Below are positions 56,546-64,000 of a stretch of 64,000 nt of DNA, in pieces. Positions within the stretch are counted from its first letter, which is position 1, and each line of letters starts with the position of its first letter. This stretch comes from Nilaparvata lugens (Eukaryota > Arthropoda > Insecta > Hemiptera > Delphacidae): NCBI RefSeq assembly GCF_014356525.2, contig NC_052511.1, positions 51,984,449-52,048,448 of the forward strand, read 5' to 3'. The notes beneath the pieces were generated by a model, which did no database searches, had not been told where the DNA came from, and was given only the letters and a program-made list of their open reading frames with translations. Made by a program: the position numbers and the translations under genes.

Positions 56546-57078
56546 TGTCTTGAGCCTCTTTCTCCTACTATCACCTCAATCCACTTTATCCGCGCCACAA
56601 ACCCATAACTCATCGTTGTTAAGTGAAGAATGAGCCGGACAATGTGTGAGTGAGAAGGAGAACAAACATAAAGGAAGAGAGAGAGAGAGAGGTGAGAAGA
56701 GAGAAAGTGATGAAGCCACTTTCAAAGTGCCGTTCAAAGAGCTACCCTTATCCGAAGACAAATGGTTCTTCCAGAGTTTGTTCTTTTCTCAATCATATAA
56801 TATACGGTGACTTGGACCAATGACCACACAAAAGCACAGCTCTGTATCTCTTTTATTTGGGGATTTGTATTCAGAGTCATACTACCTTGCTGGATTTGGA
56901 TTCAAACAGTTTTCGAGTGTGTTTTTGGTTCAAAATCCTCCGAAAAACTTAAATTTTTGGACAATTTGTACATGTCAAATGGTTCCTTGGTTCCTCACAT
57001 TCATTTGATAAGCTTTTGACCAGCAATTTTCACCTATAATCGATTTAAAAATATGACATAACCTACTTTCTGGACTAT
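56546..57078. other. No recognisable gene
   Basis: Short overlapping plus frames at 56807-57019 have no motif I recognise. Confidence 0.5.
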
Positions 57079-57186
57079 TATTGTGTATAAATCAAAATTC
57101 GGGGAAGAAATAGTTTTGGGCTGTGCCTGTTGGTCCTTCCCCAACCATTTCAAAGAATTGTGTTCTGTTTATCAATAAATAAATAA
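57079..57186 (+). mobile_element. Retroposon 3' end with hairpin and (AATA)n tail
   Basis: AAAATTCGGGGAAGAAATAG, TTTTGGGCTGTGCCTGTTGG, TCCTTCCCCAACC, then CAATAAATAAATAAAG. Plus-strand member of the 32040 family. Confidence 0.7.
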
Positions 57187-57212
57187 AGAGCGAAGCTCGG
57201 TGTCCCGATATT
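57187..57212 (-). mobile_element. 5'-end fragment of the satellite-bearing repeat
   Basis: GAGCGAAGCTCGG then TGTCCCGATATT is the inverted start of the element at 35296. It sits directly against the (AATA)n tail of the previous feature. Confidence 0.6.
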
Positions 57213-57293
57213 TACCAGTATTTGTACAACAGCTATTAATTGTACATTCTTTTTGTGTAGTTGAGAAGTTGATATTGTGGTAATTATTCATAT

Positions 57294-57377
57294 TGAATGA
57301 AAAAGACTAAGAAATTGTCAAGAATTTATTGATAAATCAGTGGTTTTTTGACAGTTTCTTAGTCTTTCTCATTCAAT
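57294..57377. mobile_element. Inverted-tail fold-back, ~84 bp
   Basis: ATTGAATGAAAAAGACTAAG then AAATTGTCAA pairs with TTGACAGTTTCTTAGTC then TTTCTCATTCAAT. The right arm repeats the element end at 31590-31640. Confidence 0.7.
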
Positions 57378-58064
57378 TGTACATTCGTATTACTCATCAT
57401 ATGTATTTTTACTTTCACTAAGTGTTTTGTACTTTTTTCACTACTTGTCAAAATGTCTTCCTAACGATAACAGCAGACACACTCTCTCACTCACTCACTC
57501 TCTCTCCCTATCTCGTTCTCTGTCATCACAGCACCCACTCTCTTATGAATAGCAAGTGCTCGTTTTTTAAGCTGCCAACCCCACGTTGCTTAAAAGTGTT
57601 CTGCCTCCCTCATGCATTGCATTGCATTAGCATTTGCAACAGAACTGTAACAAAACGATCACGAATGACAAATGATACCTTGCCTGCTGCCTGCTGCCTG
57701 ATTACCTTTCCTTGCTCACTGCTCACTGCTTGGCTAAACATCATATTAGACGAGAGAGTACTCAGCCCCCCTTCATACATTACTAGCTTCCTTCCTCTCT
57801 TTTTATTCTCTTCGTCATCTTCGTTTATCACTTTCTTCTTGATATTTTTATATTCTCAGTTCACTTTTTTCCTATTCCCTATACTCCTTCCTCCAATTTT
57901 TTCCCCAATAATTTCCCTTTTCCATTGTTTTCGTCATCTTTATCTACCACTTTTTCCTTGATATTTTCACATTCTCAGTTAACTTTCCTTCTTCTAATCA
58001 TCAAATTTCCTCTACTTTTCCCATTTTCTCCCTCAAAAAAACTATCTTCTCATTTACATTAACA
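57378..58064. other. CT-rich, no recognisable gene
   Basis: The 179-residue plus frame at 57422-57961 is dominated by Ser/Leu/Phe from CT-rich DNA and has no domain that I can see. A duplication of CATCTTTATCTACCACTTT-like sequence, CGTCATCTTCGTTTATC then CTTGATATTTTTA, is at 57813-57855 and 57931-57980. Confidence 0.5.
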
Positions 58065-58200
58065 TTTACATTTACATTTATTACAATCCTTAATCACAAC
58101 ATCAAATTAATGATTGGGAGAGATTCAACAGGATAAACCCAAAACTGTTCCTCTCCCTAATTTTGATAAAAATAGTCGAAATGAGGTTATGAAAACACTT
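58065..58200 (-). mobile_element. Retroposon 3' end with hairpin
   Basis: (ACATTT)n tail at 58060-58080, then GATTGGGAGAGATTCAACAG, GATAAACCC and CTGTTCCTCTCCCTAAT. Same family as 32040 but with a hexamer tail. Confidence 0.65.
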
Positions 58201-59012
58201 TTATAAAGATCACAAAAATTTACAGTCCAAATAAACATTATACTAAAAATGTTGTATCTCGGTTGATCAGAAAGATGAAACAAATTATTATTACACTTGA
58301 AAATGCATTAATAAATTGAAAAATATTTAAAAACTTGATAAATTTGAATCTTATCATTCTTCCAATCAAGATTTTCTCCATTTCTACATTATTTATTTAT
58401 TGTCATAGTCATTCAATCTCAGCTGTTTCCCATGAAATCAAGCCGGTAAACAGCTGTTTGCAGAAAAAATGAACATAAATGATTCTCATTACAGCATACT
58501 CTACTGTAATGAAACAATATGTTTTCTTTACAGTCGAGTATGTTCCCTAGTTCCGAAATAGGAACAGCAAAACTGCTCAAAAAAACCACCTTTAGCGCTT
58601 CAGGTGGAAGTTTTTTCAACTTCCACAAAATTCCTGATTCGGAATTTGTAAACTAGGATATATTTATAGAATGCATGTAGTGAGTTCAGCACAAGCAAGT
58701 AATGTTTTCTATTTCTAAATTATTCTTCTTCAGATTATTATTACAAAATATAGTTAACGTTACTTGGACGTGAATGTCTTTTGCAGTTCTCGGATGAAAT
58801 TCTAGTCTCGGCTAACGCCTCGGCTAGAAACATCATTCTCGCCTGCAAAAGGCCCCTTTCCGTCCTTGTGACGTAACATACTATTTCTCATTATTATCTT
58901 CTTAGTAACATTATTACTAACATTATATTAGTAACTTAGTTCTATCGTGAATGAATTCAAAGAGTTTCTGAAACAAGGAGCATAATACGTGTCTTGAAAA
59001 CTATATCGTAAA
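58201..59012. other. No recognisable gene
   Basis: Unassigned AT-rich sequence. Confidence 0.5.
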
Positions 59013-59615
59013 ACTACGTACAGACTTTTGCGCCACGAACAATCGTATTTAGTCCAGTCACTAATACATTGGTGCATGCAATTTATATTGTAGTTCTGAT
59101 TTTTTAATATATTATTTGGGTACGTAAGAGAAGTCCAAAACCAATTTCTTCATGCAAAATTTCCTTGTGCTAGATACAGGGTGGCCCAAAAACCTCGTAT
59201 TTTCGGCTCATTCTCCAGTTTTCAACCATTTCTGCCAAATCTCGTAATCGGACAGAAAAATTCGCTCATGACTTTTTTTAGATTATAAAATTTTTAATGA
59301 AATTAAATTATTCGGGAATCCTTATCTCCAATGAGTACTGAGTTATGATTTTTCAAAAATGAGTGAAATTTGAAGAAAAAAATCAATTTTGATGAATTTT
59401 AGTTTTTGATCAACATATCTTCCGATTGTTACCATTTAGATGTATAATTCAAAATTCTTCTGGGCGTATTTTTGTGCTCTACAATCTGCTGAATCAGCTA
59501 TGTTTATATATGTTTTTGTAAAAAAACAGTAAAATACAGATAAAATAAACATAGCATCAGCTGATGAAAAGTTAAATAAGCAAGTTCTTGGCGCATAAAT
59601 TTGTAACTCACCGGA
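59013..59615. mobile_element. GAGGTGCGTACAGAT fold-back MITE split by another repeat
   Basis: AACTACGTACAGACTTTTGC and GCCACGAACAATCG (left) and TAGCATCAGCTGATGAAAAG then GGCGCATAAATTTGT (right) resemble the two arms of 21056-21227. The middle is replaced by the 470-bp repeat at 59047-59490. The arms are diverged, so the call is tentative. Confidence 0.45.
59047..59490 (+). repeat. ~445-bp dispersed repeat with ACAGGGTGGCCCAAAAA motif, copy 2
   Basis: TAATATATTATTTGGGTACG, TTCTTCATGCAAAATTTCC, AGATACAGGGTGGCCCAAAA, TGCCAAATCTCGTAATCGGA, TTTTTGATCAACATATCTTC, ATTTTTGTGCTCTACAATCT. Inverted relative to 52608-53077. Confidence 0.8.
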
Positions 59616-60696
59616 CGTTCTCTTATAGTTTGGTAGGATAAAAATCGATTTCAACACTTACAAATTTATTAAAAGCGCAAAAAATATCACAAGGAAAGTG
59701 GAATTAGTTGCAGTTCACTTGATTTCTTAAAGCAAGTGACCCAAAACTTTTAGAAAGGAAAACATAAATCCCAAACTTCTGTACCGATTTTGAATATTAA
59801 TTTCAGGATGGATTCCACCAAGAACAAAACAAAGTGTCCCTGTAAGTTTTCAGTATTTCTTTCATTATTTTCAGTATTATTCCACTCCAATTTGCAACCG
59901 AGAACTTTATTGAAAGTATACACAACTGTGAACTGGACTTGAGCCAAAAGTTTCGCTGCAAAATACACCTACAAAGCAATGTAGATGATTACAACATAAA
60001 AAAGACGAACCGAACGTAAATACTGGAATTGATCAAGGAAAAACGAAGAAAGTTTTCGGCAACGAATAACTCAATCATGCAAAAATGATCAATAGTCTCA
60101 GTGTTTTGCTGGAATTGTCTCGTGAGGAAGTTGGAGCGAGTTTTTTATTTTGTTTTTAGTGCAGGCAGGATGAATTTCGTTGTAATGAAATTTATTAGCT
60201 GGACTGCACAGGGTCATGGGTCTGGGACAAACAAGAACTGATCAGCAAGAAGATTTTTAGAAGAAATTCTCCTTCCTTCAAATAACTGCATTTGTGTTTT
60301 CGATTGTGTGATTGATTTGTTTAAACAAATTAAATCGATTTTTTGTGAAGTCAATTGCAAGATGAGGTGGAGTAGAGATTCCGAAATATGATTGCATATA
60401 TAATTGAATAATAAAATTTCAGTGGATATAACATAATAATTATATAACTCTGTAGAAAGAAGATGCGTCCCTGTAACTTGAAACACTAACCGCTGAAAAT
60501 CCATATGGGGACTTAATTTTACATACGGTTTTAGGATTAGGGGAGAAATTAGTTGATTATTAAGTCTTGATCAGCGATTAAGGCCTTGCTCTTTAATGAC
60601 AATATCCCAGTATTGCTCAGAGTTTTTTGATCTTATTTTAGAATTTCGAATCATGTATTTTGTTATTGTAAATGCCAAAGCGTCCATTGGAGCTCT
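59616..60696. other. No recognisable gene
   Basis: About 1.1 kb of AT-rich sequence. Minus frames at 59750-59968 and 60214-60504 have no motifs I recognise. Confidence 0.5.
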
Positions 60697-61130
60697 GAAG
60701 GTTGTTTACCACTTCGATTTCTATCCTCTCACCTTGAAACTAGTCCAGAGTTTACAAAAAATGTAAGATATTTTTAAAATCTAGAAAGGTTGTTTCCCAA
60801 TTTCGATTTCTATCCTCTCATCTTGAAACAAGTCTATTCCGATCTCTATCCTCTCATCTTAATACAAGTCCAGAGTTTACAAAAAATGTAAGATATTTTC
60901 AAAATCTAGAAAGGTTGTTTCCCCATTTTGATTTCTATCTTCTCACTTTGAAACGAGTCTATTCCGATTTCTTCACTCTCATCTTAAAACGAGTCCAGAG
61001 TTTACAAAAAATGTGAGATATTTTTAGAATCTAGAAAGGTTGTTTCCCCATTTCGATTTCTATCCTCTCATCTTGAAACAAGTCCAGAGTTTACAAAACA
61101 TGTGAGAAATTTTTGAAATCTAGAAATTCG
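60697..61130. repeat. Tandem array, four units of ~87-125 bp
   Basis: Units start GAAAGGTTGTTTCCC at 60697 (variant), 60784, 60909 and 61034 and contain GTCCAGAGTTTACAAAA and TATTTTTAAAATCTA. The two middle units (125 bp) have an extra internal duplication of TTCTATCCTCTCATCTT. Confidence 0.9.
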
Positions 61131-62394
61131 ATTTTAAATCTCATCACACAGATTCGAATTATATTAACCCATAATTCATATTAATCCATTAATCCATTTG
61201 TACTCAAGCTAAAAAACTACTGGTATATTGATGAAAACATGCAAATAGAATAATTTCTTTGAATAGGTAATTTCTTCAACAATAATTGTAGGTTATTAAC
61301 TCACCAAATACTAGTACTCGAATCTTCAATTCAGTATTTATCAGTACTCACCTGAAAAAAGACATGAAAATTATTACTATAAAGTGAATACAATGTTTTG
61401 TTACAATAATATTATAGCTCCCAGAATAAAAGTAATATAATATCATACGATTTTTCATTCCTATCAAAATAATACATCAAGAAAATGATTATTTATATGT
61501 TGAAGGCCTGGTAGCTTATGAAGAAGCCTATTTATACATGAACATGAGTTTTGGGAAGAATCATCACATATCAATCTGACAAGAATTCAAGATGCTCTGT
61601 TACATGATTGTATAATAATAATATTTTGAAACATACCAGTGTTATGAATTTCATCAACAACAATAACTCTTCAAATATTAGTTAAGTATAGTTCTTCTAT
61701 TCAGTATAAGTTACGAATACTCTGTTATAAATAAATTTCAATTTAAGATAATCTGTATAATTTCAGTGGAGATGAAACATATTAGTGGATATATAACACT
61801 TAGTTCTAAGGATGCATTTATTTGACAAATCACCTATCAAATGGGAGTATTCCCAATATTATGATGTAATGTGATGAAATAATAAATAAATTAATTAATA
61901 AATAATAAAATAAAATCATCAACGAGGAAAAATAATCTCAATAATTTAAAATTGCAACGAATATGATACATATTAATGAAATTATTAACCGACGAGTTAC
62001 ACAAACGCTGTTCACCGCTTGAAAGAGGCGATTAAAGCAAATCCTGTCTCAAACGAGAGTTCATCAAAAGTTCGTTACAAGTGTACAAAAAACCAACTTA
62101 ATCAAATTATACAAGGTTCGTCCCAGATGGAAAAGCCTTCGAGGTCCGACGAAGAGGTAATAATTCAGATACGCTTTGAGACTAACCGACTCTTATTCAA
62201 AAATTCTGCATATCTGAACACACAGTCGCTATAAAAAACGGAGACGGAAGTAAAAAGAAAATTAATAATGATCGAATTCTGTTTTCGTGTGTTTGTATGG
62301 AGGAGGATGAGGGAGAAGGTTATATCCTTTAATTTTTCTCATCCTTCAATCAGTCTACTTCAAACGATCAACGAAATATTTACGTGGTGTAGAT
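61131..62394. other. No recognisable gene
   Basis: AT-rich. A 71-residue plus frame (62019-62234) contains LKEAIKANPVSNESSSKVRY and has a GAG|GTAATA donor-like site at about 62156. It might be an exon but I do not recognise it. Confidence 0.35.
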
Positions 62395-62440
62395 GATGAT
62401 GAAGATGAAGATGATGATGATGATGATGACGATCATGATT
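62395..62440. repeat. (GAT)n microsatellite
   Basis: GATGATGATGAAGATGAAGA then (TGA)n to GACGATCATG. Confidence 0.95.
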
Positions 62441-63008
62441 GAAATGAGATGAGTAAGAAATTGGATTAAAAATGCACAAAAACGTCGACGACTACTTGTT
62501 TAATCAGTTATTTTTCTTTTATTTATAATCCTCGCTCCTAATATACCCTCGCAGTTTTTCAAAGTTTCCTACCCTTCCAATCAAAGCGACCCCCAAGAAC
62601 ACCCTCTCAGTCTTGCTAACTGCATTAAAACTTGAATGATACCCGGTTATAGTCAGATTCACGGCAACCTGGCAGCATTCCTCATAAATAACTTTCATGT
62701 TTCCCATTTCTTCACTACTGTCAATTCAAATTGAATATCACTTTAGTTAGATCCACTTCAAACTGTCAGCATTTCTCATGAAAACCATCAATCATTCCCA
62801 TTCAAACAATGCTGACAGTATTAATTTAGATCCCGCTGTCTGTATAATAAGCACGCTGCGGACTTCTGTTTGAGAATAAATAATAATTTGAAAAGTGGAT
62901 TACCAATCGTTGAGCCGGTTAGAAAGGACATGGGAGGAAGTTTACAAGCTACTAAACGTATGTATCGTTACCTTTAACAAGATGTAGTTCTAATTAGGTA
63001 GCGTAACT
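62441..63008. other. No recognisable gene; CTGACAGT inverted pair
   Basis: AACTGTCAGCATT at about 62768 and AATGCTGACAGT at about 62808 face each other. The first belongs to the recurrent AAACTGTCAG motif set. Confidence 0.5.
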
Positions 63009-63859
63009 TTGGTACAGTATTCAAGATATGTTTTAATTGACTCTAATTTGACTGTACCGTATCTCAGGAGTTCATTGAATTACAGATACATATTTAATTC
63101 AACTCAGAATAATGTAAGAATGTATAGAACAGAAGTCACCAATTCGGATGATTTAGGGAAATTTATCCATGAAATATACAGTGTATATTTAGCTCAATTT
63201 AGATCTGCTCGTAATCAAACAGCAGTGAACAGAGTACATCTTCCAATAATTGAAGACAGTGTTAAAGTGTCCTCTTCAATAAAATTCCTGGGACTTATAA
63301 TAGATCAGAGTTTAACTTGAAGGAGCATATTCAGGTCCTTGCAAAAAAACTAAATCAAGCTTATTTTGTAATTCTCACCCTCTCTCACTCACTAGACAAA
63401 AGCACCCTATTGGCCGTCTACTACGCATATGTCTACTCATATCTAAGCTATGGAACCATTTTCTGGGGAAATTCTGTTGATAGCGGTAAAATTTTTATAA
63501 TCCAGAAAAAAATAATAAGAGTCATTTGTGGATTGAGATCAAGAGATTCTTGCAAAGCATTCTTCAAAAACCTAAACATTCTAACGCTACCATCTATTTA
63601 TATCTATCAATTGTTGGTTTTTGTTAAACAGAATTTAGATAAATTTCAATTCTGCACAGATAATCACGGGTATAATACACGTAATAGTAGTCTCATTGCT
63701 AGGCACACAGCTCTATAAAAAACTCCATTCTACTCTGGAATACGTTATTTTAATAAATTACCTGCAGCCATCAGAAATCTAGATTCAATAAACAAATTCA
63801 AACTAACAGTCAGAAAAATGCTAGTAGAGAAAGCCCTATACTCTGCTGCCGATTTTTAA
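63009..63859 (+). pseudogene. Jockey/CR1-type LINE reverse transcriptase, C-terminal part, frameshifted
   Basis: Remnant of a non-LTR polymerase. SSIKFLGLIIDQSLT, at the end of the first frame, continues in the next as KEHIQVLAKKLNQAYFVIL, STLLAVYYAYVYSYLSYG, TIFWGNSVDSGKIFIIQKKI, RVICGLRSRDSC and HGYNTRNS. After a stop at 63716-63718 it continues in the same frame as FYSGIRYFNKLPAAIRN to the natural end at 63857-63859. This is the KFLG...W-KEH...LRYG-WG...Q-K..R-I...YNTR...FN-LP-IR order of the thumb and C-terminal region. One lost base near 63318 (TTGAAG where TGG-AAG is expected) causes the frameshift. The YADD-type catalytic core is absent, so the copy is 5'-truncated and inactive. Homology is clear from about 63170; the first 50 residues are uncertain. 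Confidence 0.85.
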
Positions 63860-64000
63860 TTTGTGAAAAGGGGCTGTAGAGTGTAACTTAACTTTTTGTG
63901 ACTTTCATTTCCATGTGAATTTGATGAGATACATCATAGAGTGTATTTATTTATTTTACTTCCAAGAAGTTAGAACTAAGTCTTTTAAATATAATTTTGT
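63860..64000 (+). other. Probable LINE 3' untranslated sequence
   Basis: AT-rich sequence following the reverse transcriptase stop, including TGTATTTATTTATTTTACTT. It runs off the window. Confidence 0.5.

Noticed and set aside
57422..57961. 179-residue candidate gene
   Set aside because: Bias from CT-rich DNA; no domain or signal, and duplicated low-complexity phrases inside.

Overview
This window is AT-rich eukaryotic DNA packed with repeats, and I find no host protein-coding gene, tRNA gene or rRNA gene in it that I can defend. The longest open frames are translated microsatellites (poly-Ser, poly-Lys/Glu, Val-Cys or His-Thr runs) or minisatellites. The only recognisable proteins are four decayed C-terminal pieces of non-LTR retrotransposon reverse transcriptases. 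The mix of tRNA-derived SINEs, jockey/CR1-like and RTE-like LINE tails, short fold-back MITEs, Helitron-like elements and long GAA/TTC tracts points to an insect. My impression is a hemipteran such as a planthopper, from general resemblance of the repeats; no search was run. The DNA reads as intergenic or intronic. A 100-N assembly gap lies at 33004-33103.

Layout. 1-7890: a 1.63-kb tandem duplication carrying an (ATTT)n array and a short Helitron-like element, then further Helitron-like copies, including a large inverted repeat (about 3.0-3.9 kb against 6.4-7.1 kb) and a head-to-head pair meeting at 7324. 8.3-9.3 kb: a polypyrimidine tract of about 940 bp. 9.8-11 kb: two terminal-inverted-repeat (TIR) elements. 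11-14.2 kb: unassigned sequence ending in a LINE-type tail. 14.8-22 kb: a 184-bp palindrome, a tandem array of about 100-bp units, SINE-like 3' ends, a fold-back MITE, an hAT-like MITE and short tandem duplications. 23-25 kb: a CTT/ATC microsatellite and a foldback element whose arms are 21-bp tandem repeats. 27-30 kb: a tRNA-SINE beside a dispersed repeat, then a repeat enclosing a 1.46-kb octamer satellite. 31-36 kb: MITEs, a complete 675-bp Helitron-like element and a second copy of the satellite-bearing repeat without the expansion. 37-38 kb: a 33-bp minisatellite. 38.3-39.4 kb: a TIR element carrying a nested LINE fragment. 40-47 kb: two SINEs and several repeat families seen elsewhere in the window. 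47.7 and 49.3-50.2 kb: LINE remnants on the minus strand. 54.8-56.0 kb: a repeat with about 0.5 kb of (GT)n inside. 59 kb: a nested pair of repeats. 60.7-61.1 kb: a tandem array. 63.0-63.9 kb: a broken LINE reverse transcriptase.

No cellular pathway is encoded here. The most instructive signal is structural. Several unrelated dispersed families each carry an internal simple repeat that has expanded in place, and many families are present in both orientations, so their boundaries, target-site duplications and even an empty site can be read within one window.
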